From: Pseudomonas putida
GTDB taxonomy: Bacteria > Pseudomonadota > Gammaproteobacteria > Pseudomonadales > Pseudomonadaceae
Length of the DNA stretch: 64,000 nucleotides
Direction of reading: 5' to 3'
NCBI RefSeq assembly: GCF_026625125.1
Contig: NZ_CP113097.1
Location: 3,892,001-3,956,000, forward strand
Shown here: positions 51,935-63,034 of the stretch, piece by piece
How the letters are laid out: the number at the start of each line of letters is the position of its first letter
How positions within the stretch are numbered: the stretch's first letter is position 1
The notes under the pieces: model-generated
Database searches by the model: none
Told to the model about the DNA's origin: nothing
What the model saw: only the letters and a program-made list of their open reading frames with translations
Made by a program: the position numbers and the translations under genes

Positions 51935-51958
51935 TGTACAAAATAAAAATAGCGTACA
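51935..51958. promoter_or_regulatory. TGTACA-N12-CGTACA operator, LitR/PplR-like (site 2)
   Basis: TGTACA (51935-51940), 12 bases, CGTACA (51953-51958). It has the same spacing as site 1 with one mismatch in the second half-site. Start-to-start it is 85 bp from site 1, close to eight helical turns, so proteins bound at both could interact on one face of the DNA. Confidence 0.5.
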
Positions 51959-52123
51959 AAGGAATGAACGGTCGCGCCCCAGGCTGCGCCTGGCAAAAAG
52001 CGCGAATGGAGGCGCTGTCGCGGCAACTGGCGGGCTGCTGCGACGCTTCAGAAAAGGGGGGAGTAATGGAGGGGGTGTTTCGGTTTGCGCGCCAACTGAC
52101 GTTCAGCTTGCCTGGCAACGGCC

Positions 52124-52819
52124 CTAGGAGGAAGGCGCAACCAGCCTGTATCCCACCCCAGCCTCGGTGATGATGAACCGCGGTGCTGTTGGATCATCGC
52201 CCAGTTTCTGCCGCAAATGCCCCACGACAATCCGCAGATAATGGGTGTTCTCCACGTGTGTCGGGCCCCAGATATCCTTGAGCAACTGCTGCTGGGTAAT
52301 GACCCGCCCCGGATGCCCGGCAAGTTGCGCCAACAACGCGTATTCCTTGCGCGTCAATGCCACCTCCGCGCCCTCAAGCGTCACCTTGCGAAAGGCGAAG
52401 TCCACGGTCAACGGCCCAAAGCTCGCGGTCACCTCGCCCCCACCCGCTTGCGGCACCTGGCGCAACAGCGCACGGACCCTGGCCAGAAACTCCTGGATGC
52501 CGAACGGTTTGGTCACATAGTCATTGGCCCCGCCATCCAGCGCATCGACCTTTTGCAGTTCGCTGGCACGCACCGACAGCACCAGCACCGGCACCGCACT
52601 CCACTCGCGCAACTCGCGCAGTACGTGCTGCCCGTCCATATCAGGCAAGCCGAGGTCGAGCACCACCAGGTCAGGCTTGGCCAAGGCAGCCTGAGCAAGC
52701 CCTTCGCTACCGGTGGCCGCCTCGATTACCTTGTAGCCTTGGGAGGCCAGGCTGATGCGCAGGAACTTGCGGATCTGCGGTTCGTCGTCAATGACCAGGA
52801 GGGTGGCGGACTGGCTCAT
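52124..52819 (-). CDS. kdpE: Response regulator KdpE
   Basis: A 231-residue OmpR-type regulator: receiver domain (phospho-acceptor D55 in LVVLDLGLPDMDG, K104 in YVTKPFG) and C-terminal winged helix (ALTRKEYALLAQLAGHPGRV, then YLRIVVGHLRQKLGDDPTAP). Phosphorylated by KdpD, it activates kdpFABC at low external K+. The ATG at 52819 overlaps the kdpD stop (ATGA, 52816-52819), so translation is coupled; the frame is open to 52864 inside kdpD. Confidence 0.96.
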   Translation of the reverse strand: MSQSATLLVIDDEPQIRKFLRISLASQGYKVIEAATGSEGLAQAALAKPDLVVLDLGLPDMDGQHVLRELREWSAVPVLVLSVRASELQKVDALDGGANDYVTKPFGIQEFLARVRALLRQVPQAGGGEVTASFGPLTVDFAFRKVTLEGAEVALTRKEYALLAQLAGHPGRVITQQQLLKDIWGPTHVENTHYLRIVVGHLRQKLGDDPTAPRFIITEAGVGYRLVAPSS

Positions 52820-55470
52820 GGGGTTTCGCTTTCGGCTTCGGGTTGTTGGGGCAAGGGCAAGCATAGAGTGATGCAGGTGCCATGGCCATCGATGCCTTCG
52901 CTGACCAGGATCTGCCCACCATGGGCACCGATCATGCCCTGGCAGATCGCCAGGCCCAGGCCAGTGCCCTGCCCGCCACGGTCGCCGCGGGCCGCGGTGT
53001 AGAACATGTCGAAGATTTTCTCGCGCTCGGCCACGGGGATACCAGGCCCTTGATCGCTGACCGCGAAGCGCAATTGCGCTTCGTGCACCGACACCTGCAG
53101 TTCGAGGCGGCCTTGGGCAGGTGAGAAGCGGGCCGCGTTCTCCAGCACGTTGATCAGCGCTTGTTCGATCAGCGCGGCGTGCACGAACAGCAACGGCAAC
53201 TCGGCGGGCACCTCGGTGTGCACGCGCAGCGGCGCGAGCACCACGCGAAGGCGGTTCAGGGCACTGCCGACGATATCGGCCGGGGCGACCCAGTCGCGGG
53301 CCAGCTTCAGGCCGCCGTGGCCCAGGCGGGTCATGTCGAGCAGGTTCTGGATATAGCGGTCAAGGCGCTCGGCTTCGTTGCGGGTACCTTCCAACAGTTC
53401 GCGGCGGTCTTCGGTGGGGATGGCCTCGCCCAGCGCCAGCAGGCTGTCGATACTGCCACGCATGGCGGTCAGCGGTGTGCGAAGGTCGTGGGACACCGAG
53501 GCCAGCAGTGCACTGCGCAACTGCTCGGTCTCGCCGTGCAGCCGAGCGGCTTCCAGTTGCTCGGCCAGGCGAGCCCGGGCCAGCGCCTGGGCCAGCGGTT
53601 GACCAAGTGCCATGAGCAGCCGGCGGCGCTGGGCACTGAGAGGTTCGCCGGACTGGGGGCGCACGCCGAGCAGGGCCAGGGGATGATCGTCGACGATCAA
53701 TGGCCACCACCACCAGCGGCCGTTAGGCAGGGTGTCGCTGCCATGGCCAGCGGCCTGCCCATGCTGCCAGGCCCATTCGGCGGCGGCGCGCTCGTTGTCG
53801 CTCAGGGCCTGAGCCTGGCCGCTGGCCACTTGCAACTGCCCTTCAGGGTTGCGTTCGAGCAGGCAGACGTGCACGTCCTGCCAGCCATTGAGGTGCTGGC
53901 CGGCGGCGTTGAACACGGCTTGCCGGTCGGTGGCGACCGTGAGCCGTCGCGACAGGTCGAGCAACTGGTTGGTCTGCGCCTGGGTTTCGCGAAGGGCCTG
54001 CAACTGCCGGCGCTGACGCGCAGCGAGGTTGCCGGTAAGCGCAGCCATCAACAGGAAGAACACCAGCGTCAGCACGTCTTCTTCGCGCTGAATGCTGAAG
54101 GAGAAATTCGGCGGGATGAACAGGAAGTCATAGGTCAGGAACGACAAGGCGGCACAGGCCAAGGCCGGGCCCAGGCTGCTGCGCACCGCAACCAGCAATA
54201 CGGCGGCCAGGAACACCAGCGAAATATTGGGCAGCGCCAACACGCTCGACACCGCCCAGGACAACCCCGTCGCCAGCGCGGTGGCAGCCAGTGCCAACAG
54301 ATAGTGGCGCCATACCCACACCCGTCGCACGGTCGAACGTGCCGGGGCCGGCTGGACATCGCGGTCGAGCACGTTGATTTCAAGCCCGTGGCTTTCACGC
54401 AGCAACCGGGCAGCCACGCCTGCACCGAACAGGCGACGACGCAGGCGGTCCCGAGACTGGCCTACCAGCACCAGGCTGGCTCGGCGCTCGACGGCATGCT
54501 GGATCAACGTGCGTGCCACCTCGCCTGCGCGCAGCAGCACCACTTCCCCGCCCAGGCGCTCAGCCAGTTGTTGCGCCGCCTGCAAACGCTGCCGTGCGGT
54601 TTCGTCGCGCAGCCGCCCGTTGTCCACATGCACCAGGCTCCAGGGCAAATGCCGACGCTGCGCAACCCGGCTGGCATGGCGCACCAGGCGTTCGGCCTGG
54701 TCGTCACCATCGACACCCACCAGCAGACGCCCGCGCAGTGCCGGCGCCTCTTGGCCACGCTGGCGGTAGCCGTGGGCCAGGTCGGCATCGACCTGTGCGG
54801 CGGCGGCCTGCATGGCCAGCTCACGCAACGCGGTGAGGTTGGTCTGGGAAAAATAGGCATCGATCGCAGCCCGAGCCTGCTCGGGCACATAGACTTTGCC
54901 CTCACGCAGACGTTCGAGCAGCTCGCGCGGCGGCAGGTCGATCAGCACCAGTTCGAAGGACTCCTGCAGCACCCAGTCCGGCAGGGTTTCACGCACGTGC
55001 ACGCCGGTAATGTCGCGCACCTTGTCGTTGAGGCTCTCCAGGTGCTGGACGTTGACCGTGGTGTACACGTCGATCCCGGCGGCTAGCAGTTCCTGAACGT
55101 CTTGCCAGCGTTTGGCGTGACGGCTGCCCGGGGCGTTGCTGTGGGCCAGTTCGTCGACCAGGGCCAGATCCGGGGCGGCCTTGAGCAGGCCGTCCAGGTC
55201 CATTTCTTCCAGGGTGACACCACGGTATTCGCTGCGCAGCAGAGGTTGCTGGACCAGGCCAGACAGCAGTGATTCGGTTTCGGCGCGGCCGTGGGTTTCG
55301 ACTACGCCTGCCAGTACGTGCACGCCTTGGCGCTGTTGGGCGTGGGCCGCCTGGAGCATGGCGTAGGTCTTGCCCACCCCGGGTGCTGCACCGAGAAATA
55401 CCTTGAGCCTGCCACGCCCTTCGCGCGGCAGGTTGGCCAACAGCGCGTCTGCGCGGGCTGCGTCACTCAT
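52816..55470 (-). CDS. kdpD: Sensor histidine kinase KdpD
   Basis: An 884-residue sensor. The N-terminal KdpD domain has Walker A GAAPGVGKT (27-35) and LALVDELAHSNAPGSRHAKR. A USP-like domain follows (LLVGVDGDDQAERLVRHASR), then four membrane helices (about 400-500), a GAF-like region, the H box SHDLRTPLTAMRGSIDSLLA and a HATPase domain with GTGLGLAICQGMIGAHGGQI. It senses low K+ or turgor. It lies 149 bp after kdpC, with a REP pair in the gap, and overlaps kdpE by 4 nt. Confidence 0.96.
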   Translation of the reverse strand: MSDAARADALLANLPREGRGRLKVFLGAAPGVGKTYAMLQAAHAQQRQGVHVLAGVVETHGRAETESLLSGLVQQPLLRSEYRGVTLEEMDLDGLLKAAPDLALVDELAHSNAPGSRHAKRWQDVQELLAAGIDVYTTVNVQHLESLNDKVRDITGVHVRETLPDWVLQESFELVLIDLPPRELLERLREGKVYVPEQARAAIDAYFSQTNLTALRELAMQAAAAQVDADLAHGYRQRGQEAPALRGRLLVGVDGDDQAERLVRHASRVAQRRHLPWSLVHVDNGRLRDETARQRLQAAQQLAERLGGEVVLLRAGEVARTLIQHAVERRASLVLVGQSRDRLRRRLFGAGVAARLLRESHGLEINVLDRDVQPAPARSTVRRVWVWRHYLLALAATALATGLSWAVSSVLALPNISLVFLAAVLLVAVRSSLGPALACAALSFLTYDFLFIPPNFSFSIQREEDVLTLVFFLLMAALTGNLAARQRRQLQALRETQAQTNQLLDLSRRLTVATDRQAVFNAAGQHLNGWQDVHVCLLERNPEGQLQVASGQAQALSDNERAAAEWAWQHGQAAGHGSDTLPNGRWWWWPLIVDDHPLALLGVRPQSGEPLSAQRRRLLMALGQPLAQALARARLAEQLEAARLHGETEQLRSALLASVSHDLRTPLTAMRGSIDSLLALGEAIPTEDRRELLEGTRNEAERLDRYIQNLLDMTRLGHGGLKLARDWVAPADIVGSALNRLRVVLAPLRVHTEVPAELPLLFVHAALIEQALINVLENAARFSPAQGRLELQVSVHEAQLRFAVSDQGPGIPVAEREKIFDMFYTAARGDRGGQGTGLGLAICQGMIGAHGGQILVSEGIDGHGTCITLCLPLPQQPEAESETP

Positions 55471-55508
55471 GCTTCATCCTTCAATAGCGCCACGATCGGT
55501 TTTTCTGG

Positions 55509-55615
55509 GCCTGCATCGCCGACAAGCCGACCCCCACAGGCGGTTCACAGCTTTGGAAAGTTGTGCACGACCTGTGTGAGCCGGCTTGCCGGCGATTGGG
55601 CCGCAAAGCGGCCCC
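55509..55615. repeat. REP palindrome pair between kdpC and kdpD
   Basis: Two inverted REP-like units. Unit 1 (about 55509-55540) contains ATCGCCGACAAGCCGACCCC followed by CACAGG. Unit 2 (about 55570-55615, reverse strand) contains ATCGCCGGCAAGCCGGCTCA followed by CACAGG. They match the P. putida species-type REP that carries a CCGGC-type hairpin and a terminal CACAGG. A pair of this kind between two halves of an operon may lower readthrough or stabilise the upstream mRNA. Confidence 0.75.
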
Positions 55616-55619
55616 ACAT

Positions 55620-56171
55620 TCATGACCCCAATTTGCTCAACGCTTGGTTAAGGGCCAGCACATTGACCACAGGCGGCCCGATCAATGGGTGGAGGGTGGC
55701 CTCTTCCAGCAGGGCTTGCAAGCGCTCTACCGGTATCTGGCGCGCCGCCGCCACCCGCGCAATCTGGTAGGCCACGGCCTGCGGTGGCAAATGCGGGTCC
55801 AGGCCACTGCCCGAGGTGGTCAGCAAGGCCTGCGGCACCGGCCCCTGCCCAGCCTGGTACAGCTTCGCGGCATCGCCCGTGACCCGTTCGGCCAGCGCCG
55901 GGTTGCTTGGCGACAGGTTGCTCGCGCTGCTGGCCACGGTGGCATAAGCCCCCGCCGAAGGCCGCGAATGGAACCAGCCATCGCCCTGGAAATCCTGGGC
56001 GATCAGTGCCGAGCCGCGCACCTTGCCCTGCTCATCGCGCACCAGGCTGCCATTGGCCTGCTCCGGAAAAACCACTTGCGCAACCCCGGTCACCGCCAGT
56101 GGATACAGCGCACCGGTGACCACTGCCAGTGACAGGATCAGGCTCAGCGCCGGGCGTACATATGTGTTCAT
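55620..56171 (-). CDS. kdpC: Potassium-transporting ATPase subunit C
   Basis: A 183-residue subunit with one N-terminal membrane helix ([20 protein letters not shown]) and a periplasmic domain containing [51 protein letters not shown] and [10 protein letters not shown]. It supports assembly and nucleotide affinity of KdpFABC. It begins 10 nt after kdpB. Confidence 0.96.
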   Translation of the reverse strand: MNTYVRPALSLILSLAVVTGALYPLAVTGVAQVVFPEQANGSLVRDEQGKVRGSALIAQDFQGDGWFHSRPSAGAYATVASSASNLSPSNPALAERVTGDAAKLYQAGQGPVPQALLTTSGSGLDPHLPPQAVAYQIARVAAARQIPVERLQALLEEATLHPLIGPPVVNVLALNQALSKLGS

Positions 56172-56181
56172 GGTGGCCTCC

Positions 56182-58236
<2,055 letters not shown>

Positions 58237-58246
58237 GGTCGGTTCC

Positions 58247-59941
58247 TCAGAAACCCAGGCTCAGGTGTTCAGCGATTGGCCCAAGGGCCAGGGTCGGCAG
58301 GAAGGTCAGGCCGCCCACCAGCAGGATGGTCACCAGCAGCAGGCCGGTGAACAGCGGGCCATGGGTCGGGAAGCTGTTGAGCCCTTGGGGCGCGCTTTTC
58401 TTCGCAGCCAGGCTGCCAGCCAAGGCCAGGATCGGCAGGATGTAGCCAAAGCGGCCGATGAGCATGGCCAGGCCGATCATCACGTTGTGGAACACTGTGT
58501 TGGCGCCGAAACCTGCGAACGCCGAGCCGTTGTTGGCGGCGCCGGAGGTGTAGGCGTAAAGCAACTGGCTGAAGCCATGTGCCCCCGGGTTGCTGACCGC
58601 GCCGGCAGGGCCTGGCAGGCTGGCGGCGATAGCGCCAAGCACCAGCACGCCCACCGGCATCACCAGCAGGGTTGCCACCAACAGTTGCACTTCCCGGGCC
58701 TGCAGTTTCTTGCCGAGGTATTCCGGGGTCCGGCCGATCATCAAGCCGGCCAGGAACACCGCGATCAACACGAACAGCAACATGCCGTAGAGCCCCGCGC
58801 CAACACCGCCGAAGATCACCTCGCCGACCATCATGTTGACCATGGCGACCATGCCGGTGAGTGGGTTGAGGCTATCGTGCATGGCGTTGACCGACCCGTT
58901 GGACGCTGCGGTGGTGGTTACCGCCCACAGCACCGAGCCGGTCGTGCCGAAGCGGCTTTCCTTGCCCTCCAGGGGTGCGCTCTGCTGAACCTGCGCGCTG
59001 TCAAGCGCCGGGTTGGGCTGGTGCTCCGACCACAGCGCGGTCGCGCCGCCAATCAGAAACAGGCCGAGCATGCAGGCAAGAATCGCCCGGCTCTGGCGCA
59101 GGTCCTTGACGTAATGGCCGAAGGTGAAGACCAGGGCGGCCGGGATCAGGATGATCGAAGCCACCTCGAACAGGTTGCTCCAGGCCGTGGGGTTCTCGAA
59201 CGGGTGCGCCGAGTTGACACCGAAGAAACCGCCACCGTTGGTCCCCAATTGCTTGATCGCGATCTGGCTGGCGGCAGGGCCGAGCGGAATCGTCTGGTCA
59301 GCGCCTTGCAGGGTCACTGCGTGGGCGTAGTCAGCGAAAGTCTGCGGCACACCCTGCCAGACCAGCAGCAGCGCGAGCACCAGGCAGAACGGCAACAGGC
59401 CGTACAGGGTGGCACGGGTCATGTCGACCCAGAAATTGCCGATACTGCTGGTCGAGCGCCGGGCGATGCCGCGGCACAAGGCGACCAGTACGGCCAGCCC
59501 GGTAGCGGCGCTGACGAAGTTCTGTACAGTCATGCCCAGCATCTGGCTCAGGTAACTGACCGAAGCTTCACCGCTGTAAGCCTGCCAGTTGGTGTTGGTG
59601 ACGAAACTCACCGCGGTGTTGAACGCCAACGACCATTCCAGGCCGGGCAAGTGTTGCGGGTTGAGCGGCAGATACCCTTGCAGCAACAGCACGCTGAAGA
59701 GCAGCACGAAGCCGGCCAGGTTGAATGCCATCAGCGCCAGGGCGTACTGCTTCCAGTTCTGTTCCTGATCGGCGCGCACGCCGGCCAGCCGGTAGCAGCC
59801 CCGCTCCACCGGCCCAAGCAGCGGCGTCAGCCAAGTCCGCTGCCCTTCCATGACGTTGAAGTAGAACCGCCCGAGCCAGGGTGCCGATAGCAGCACGATA
59901 GCGAAAAACGCCACCAGCAACGCGTAGTCATAACTGTGCAT
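58247..59941 (-). CDS. kdpA: Potassium-transporting ATPase subunit A
   Basis: A 564-residue channel-like subunit with about ten helices. The four selectivity-filter regions are visible: [52 protein letters not shown] and [13 protein letters not shown]. It binds and passes K+. It begins 9 nt after kdpF. Confidence 0.97.
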   Translation of the reverse strand: MHSYDYALLVAFFAIVLLSAPWLGRFYFNVMEGQRTWLTPLLGPVERGCYRLAGVRADQEQNWKQYALALMAFNLAGFVLLFSVLLLQGYLPLNPQHLPGLEWSLAFNTAVSFVTNTNWQAYSGEASVSYLSQMLGMTVQNFVSAATGLAVLVALCRGIARRSTSSIGNFWVDMTRATLYGLLPFCLVLALLLVWQGVPQTFADYAHAVTLQGADQTIPLGPAASQIAIKQLGTNGGGFFGVNSAHPFENPTAWSNLFEVASIILIPAALVFTFGHYVKDLRQSRAILACMLGLFLIGGATALWSEHQPNPALDSAQVQQSAPLEGKESRFGTTGSVLWAVTTTAASNGSVNAMHDSLNPLTGMVAMVNMMVGEVIFGGVGAGLYGMLLFVLIAVFLAGLMIGRTPEYLGKKLQAREVQLLVATLLVMPVGVLVLGAIAASLPGPAGAVSNPGAHGFSQLLYAYTSGAANNGSAFAGFGANTVFHNVMIGLAMLIGRFGYILPILALAGSLAAKKSAPQGLNSFPTHGPLFTGLLLVTILLVGGLTFLPTLALGPIAEHLSLGF

Positions 59942-59950
59942 GGCCGCTCC

Positions 59951-60040
59951 CTAGCTGCGATCGGCGCGCAGCAGCGCCATCAGCAGGTAAACCGCCAATG
60001 CCACTGCCAGTAGCAGTGACAGCCCGTCGAGCATGTTCAT
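59951..60040 (-). CDS. kdpF: Potassium-transporting ATPase subunit F
   Basis: A 29-residue single-helix peptide beginning MNMLDGLSLLLAVALAVYLL and ending LRADRS, with GGGGAGAT as ribosome site about 7 nt upstream. It matches the size and pattern of KdpF, the lipid-like stabiliser of the KdpABC complex. It is the first gene of the operon kdpFABCDE, and the promoter must lie in 60041-60213. Confidence 0.92.
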   Translation of the reverse strand: MNMLDGLSLLLAVALAVYLLMALLRADRS

Positions 60041-60181
60041 GTGTGGATCTCCCCTGGTTACGGCTTGAGCCGCTTTGGGGGAATTGTCCTAGGGGAAGGC
60101 GTAAAGGGGCGAGGTCGAGGCGCGGGGCTGGGGATAAAGAATGCGTAAAGATCAGGACGGGCATCGCCTGCACCGGCCCAT

Positions 60182-60200
60182 TGGCGGGGCAAGCCCGCCA
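60182..60200. repeat. REP-like hairpin upstream of kdpF
   Basis: TGGCGGG (60182-60188) pairs with CCCGCCA (60194-60200) across GCAAG, within a CACCGGCCCA-flanked context typical of a P. putida REP. It lies 13 bp after the stop of the AI-2E permease gene. Confidence 0.55.
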
Positions 60201-60213
60201 GGGGTCAGGCAGG

Positions 60214-61278
60214 CTAAGGTTGGGGGGTTGGCTGCCCGGCGTTGCGGCTCCAGTCCAGCAGCAGGCTATACCCCACCGCCAGCAGGGTCGGCCCGATGAA
60301 CAGGCCAATGAAGCCAAAGGCAATCAAACCGCCAAACACCCCGAGCAGCACGATGACCAGCGGCAGGTTACCGCCCCTGCTGATCAGGTAAGGCTTGAGC
60401 ACGTTGTCCACACCACTGATGACGAAGGTGCCCCAGATACCCAGGAACACCGCCATGCCGTACTCACCCTTCCATACCAGCCAGGCCGTCGCGGGTATCC
60501 ACGCCAGTGGCGGCCCCATGGGGATCAGGCTGAGCATGAAGGTGACCAGGCCCAGCACGATGGCCCCCGGCACACCGGCAATCAGGAAGCCGATCAAGGC
60601 CAGCAGTGCCTGTGCCGCCGCAGTACCGATCACCCCGTTCACCACCCGTTGCACGGTGCCCGCTACCAGGTCCAGGTAATACTCGGCACGCTCACCAACA
60701 AGACGCTTCAGCAAACGCAGGACGAACGCCGCCAGGCGCGGGCCATCGCGGTAGAAGAAGAATACGAACACCAGGCTCAGCGTCAGCTCCAGCACACCGC
60801 TGCCGATCTGCGCACTGCGTGCCAGCAACCAGTTGCCGACCTGCCCCAGGTAAGGCTTGACCGACGCGATCAGCGCCGCGCCCTGCTGGTCCAGGGATTG
60901 CCAGCCGCTGACCAGCCGCTCACCGACCAGCGGAATGCCACCCAGCCACGCTGGGGCATCAGGCAAGCCATCGACCTGGACGTCGCGCACGAAGGCAGTG
61001 GCGTCCCGAACGTGGTCGGCGAGGTTGAAGCCCAGCCACACCAGCGGCAAGGCCACGATCAGGATCCAGGCCGAGGTCAGCAGGCCTGCCGCCAATGTTT
61101 CACGCCCACCCAGTGCGCGCGTCAGCAGGCGCATCAGCGGCCAACTGGCAAATGCCAGGATCGCCCCCCACAACAACGCGGAGATGAACGGTGCCATCAC
61201 CCACAACGCGGCGCCGAGCAAGGTCAGCAGGATAATCTGGATCAGCAGGCGATCATTGTTGGCCATGGTGGCGCTCAT
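60214..61278 (-). CDS. AI-2E family transporter (PerM-like)
   Basis: A 354-residue membrane protein with about eight helices (LLIQIILLTLLGAALWVMAP, SLVFVFFFYRDGPRLAAFVL, PYLISRGGNLPLVIVLLGVF). FLSLIPxGPPLAWIPAxxWL and GGLIAFGFIGLFIGPTLLAV mark the PerM/YdiK family, which exports small molecules, including in some members autoinducer-2 or Na+/H+ exchange. Its ATG directly follows the stop of the DUF4892 gene, so it is co-translated. The substrate is unknown. Confidence 0.9.
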   Translation of the reverse strand: MSATMANNDRLLIQIILLTLLGAALWVMAPFISALLWGAILAFASWPLMRLLTRALGGRETLAAGLLTSAWILIVALPLVWLGFNLADHVRDATAFVRDVQVDGLPDAPAWLGGIPLVGERLVSGWQSLDQQGAALIASVKPYLGQVGNWLLARSAQIGSGVLELTLSLVFVFFFYRDGPRLAAFVLRLLKRLVGERAEYYLDLVAGTVQRVVNGVIGTAAAQALLALIGFLIAGVPGAIVLGLVTFMLSLIPMGPPLAWIPATAWLVWKGEYGMAVFLGIWGTFVISGVDNVLKPYLISRGGNLPLVIVLLGVFGGLIAFGFIGLFIGPTLLAVGYSLLLDWSRNAGQPTPQP

Positions 61279-62070
61279 TCAACGGATCAGTTCCAGGTGC
61301 AGGCCATCGGTGGGGGCATTGCCGACTTCGAGCCGGTTGCTGCGTACGCCGGCCTTGATCAGTTGCTGACGCCAGGCTTCGGCCTGGGCACCGCTGAGGC
61401 TGGCGCGCAACGTGATATCCAGCTTCAGGCTGCGCCCCAACAGCGCCACCCACGCAGGCTCAGGTGCACCCAGGTCGGGGTAGTCGAGCTTGCCAGTGTC
61501 GCGCATTTCAAGCAGCACCGTGGCGGGTGTCGGCAGCAATTCACCCAGCGGGCTGCTGGCGACGAACTCTTCCACGTGCAGGTAGGCGCGACGGTTGCCG
61601 CGGGTTACGGCGTAAAGCGCCACCAGGGTATCGGCCTCTTCGGCGGAGCGGCGCAGAAGGATGAACGCCTGCTGCTCGTCACCGCCATTGAGCCGCGCGC
61701 TGCCGAAGACCTCGTTGCCCCACAGGCTGGCTTCGCCGCAATCGCGGCCCAGACACCAGAACAACGGATAGCCGCCATCGCGCTGCAGTGCTTCACGGGC
61801 GCTGGCAAAAGCCTCGCGCGCCGTGCGCTCTTCCGGCAGCTCGTAGGTGATGGAGCTGACCTGACCCCGGCTCTCGACCTTGGCGTCCACGCGCAGACGG
61901 CCGCTGATCTTGCGCAGTGGGCCCATTGGGTAGATGCGTTCCTGCTCGACTGCCGGGCGTTGTTCGACCACTTTGGCGTCCACAGGCACCGGCAGGGCGC
62001 CGGCCCACAGCAACGGGCTGACGAGCGCCAGGCAGGCGCCGGCCGTGCGAATCATGACGGGCACGCTCAT
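61279..62070 (-). CDS. DUF4892 family periplasmic protein
   Basis: A 263-residue protein with a signal peptide (MIRTAGACLALVSPLLWAGA). The body is beta-rich (RISGRLRVDAKVESRGQVSS-like strands, then YPLFWCLGRDCGEASLWGNE, with a Cys pair). The C-terminal half has an OmpA-like pattern (LGRSLKLDITLRASLSGAQA, then EAWRQQLIKAGVRSNRLEVG). DUF4892 occurs mainly in gammaproteobacteria, function unknown. The start at 62070 overlaps the stop of a 20-codon leader ORF; the Met five codons later is possible. It is followed at once by the AI-2E gene. Confidence 0.82.
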   Translation of the reverse strand: MSVPVMIRTAGACLALVSPLLWAGALPVPVDAKVVEQRPAVEQERIYPMGPLRKISGRLRVDAKVESRGQVSSITYELPEERTAREAFASAREALQRDGGYPLFWCLGRDCGEASLWGNEVFGSARLNGGDEQQAFILLRRSAEEADTLVALYAVTRGNRRAYLHVEEFVASSPLGELLPTPATVLLEMRDTGKLDYPDLGAPEPAWVALLGRSLKLDITLRASLSGAQAEAWRQQLIKAGVRSNRLEVGNAPTDGLHLELIR

Positions 62071-62129
62071 CGGCGACCCGCGCGGCGCCGAGCGCCGTGA
62101 TGAAGCTCCAGGATGTCTGGCAGTTGCAT
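62067..62129 (-). CDS. 20-codon leader ORF before DUF4892
   Basis: The peptide MQLPDILELHHGARRRAGRR has a strong AGGGAG ribosome site 6 nt before its ATG, and its TGA overlaps the ATG of the DUF4892 gene (ATGA, 62067-62070). The DUF4892 start itself has no ribosome site, so its translation probably depends on this upstream peptide. The Arg-rich end (ARRRAGRR) could slow ribosomes. Confidence 0.45.
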   Translation of the reverse strand: MQLPDILELHHGARRRAGRR

Positions 62130-62179
62130 GGTTGTCTCCCTGTTCAACCCGCCAAGCCTCGACACTTGTCCGGCTCAAG

Positions 62180-63034
62180 TCAAGCAAAGCCAAAGAAGCG
62201 ATTGATACAGTCTGCGACAAGGGTCGCGCCGTGTTCATCGTTCAGGTGCAGATGATGGCCACCGGGTAGCACCGTCTGTTCAAAGGTTAGCTGCTCCAGC
62301 AGCTCAGCGTGGCGCGCCAGCATGCCATCGGCCGCCACCACCAGGCAGGCCGGGCAGTTCACCCGGCGCACATAGGCCATGGCCTGGGCATGGCTCAAGC
62401 GCACCGGCGACGGTAACGTCAGGCGGCTGTCACTGCGCCAGCTGTAACCGCCGGGCACCGGCATCAGTCCGCGCTGGGCGAGCAACTCGGCAGCGTCCCG
62501 GCTGACCGCGACCATGCCCTTCATGCGCGCCTGCACGCCCTCCTCCAGGGTCTTGTAGACCGACTTGCGTTTGCCATCCAGGCGCAACTGGGCCTGCAGC
62601 GCCAACCCCAGGCGCTCGCCGGCATCCTCCTCGGCCCCGGTCGGCGGGATGACGCCATCGATCAGCGCCAGATGGCTGACCCGCTCTGGCAGGGCGGCGG
62701 CCAGTTGCACCGAAATGATCGCCCCCAGCGAATGCCCCAAGAGGGCAAACCGTTGCCAGCCCAGTTGTTCGGCAACCCGCAGTACATCATGGGCGTAGTC
62801 GGCCAGCGCATAGCCGGCGCCTGGCGGGCGGTGCTGCGAGTAGCCGTGCCCGGCAAGGTCCAGGGCGAGGATACGCAGGCCTTTCAACTGCGGTGCGAGG
62901 CGGGCAAAACTGTTGGCGTTGTCCAGCCAGCCATGCAGGGCGATCACCGGCAGGCCATCTTCGGGGCCGAACAGGTGAGCAGCCAGTTCGATATGGCCGA
63001 GGCTGAGACGGATTTCCTCGACATGGGCACTCAT
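62180..63034 (-). CDS. Alpha/beta hydrolase
   Basis: A 284-residue alpha/beta hydrolase. It has the oxyanion loop IALHGWLDNANSFARLAPQL, the nucleophile elbow LGHSLGAIISVQLA with Ser, and the C-terminal LPGGHHLHLN with the catalytic His. The lid region spans about 150-220. It may act on esters or epoxides; homologues are often annotated as serine aryl ester hydrolase-like. Its ATG overlaps the stop of the next hydrolase gene upstream (63031-63034), so the two are coupled. Confidence 0.9.
   Translation of the reverse strand: MSAHVEEIRLSLGHIELAAHLFGPEDGLPVIALHGWLDNANSFARLAPQLKGLRILALDLAGHGYSQHRPPGAGYALADYAHDVLRVAEQLGWQRFALLGHSLGAIISVQLAAALPERVSHLALIDGVIPPTGAEEDAGERLGLALQAQLRLDGKRKSVYKTLEEGVQARMKGMVAVSRDAAELLAQRGLMPVPGGYSWRSDSRLTLPSPVRLSHAQAMAYVRRVNCPACLVVAADGMLARHAELLEQLTFEQTVLPGGHHLHLNDEHGATLVADCINRFFGFA

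Larger units (their letters stand above)
51733..52123. other. Regulatory intergenic region between kdpE and the GAF-EAL gene
   Basis: This 391-bp gap holds the two TGTACA-N12-(T/C)GTACA sites (51850-51873 and 51935-51958) and, between them, a perfect 8-bp inverted repeat, CCGTGAAT (51903-51910) with ATTCACGG (51918-51925). The A/T-rich tract AAATAAAAAT lies inside the second site. No gene is supported here. Confidence 0.6.

Noticed and set aside
53161..55086. 641-codon open frame on the plus strand
   Set aside because: It lies wholly antisense to kdpD, whose domains and motifs are certain. Long open frames opposite GC-rich genes are common in pseudomonads, and the translation has no protein-like pattern.
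59998..62100. 700-codon open frame on the plus strand
   Set aside because: Antisense to the AI-2E and DUF4892 genes and crossing several gene boundaries; composition is typical of a shadow.
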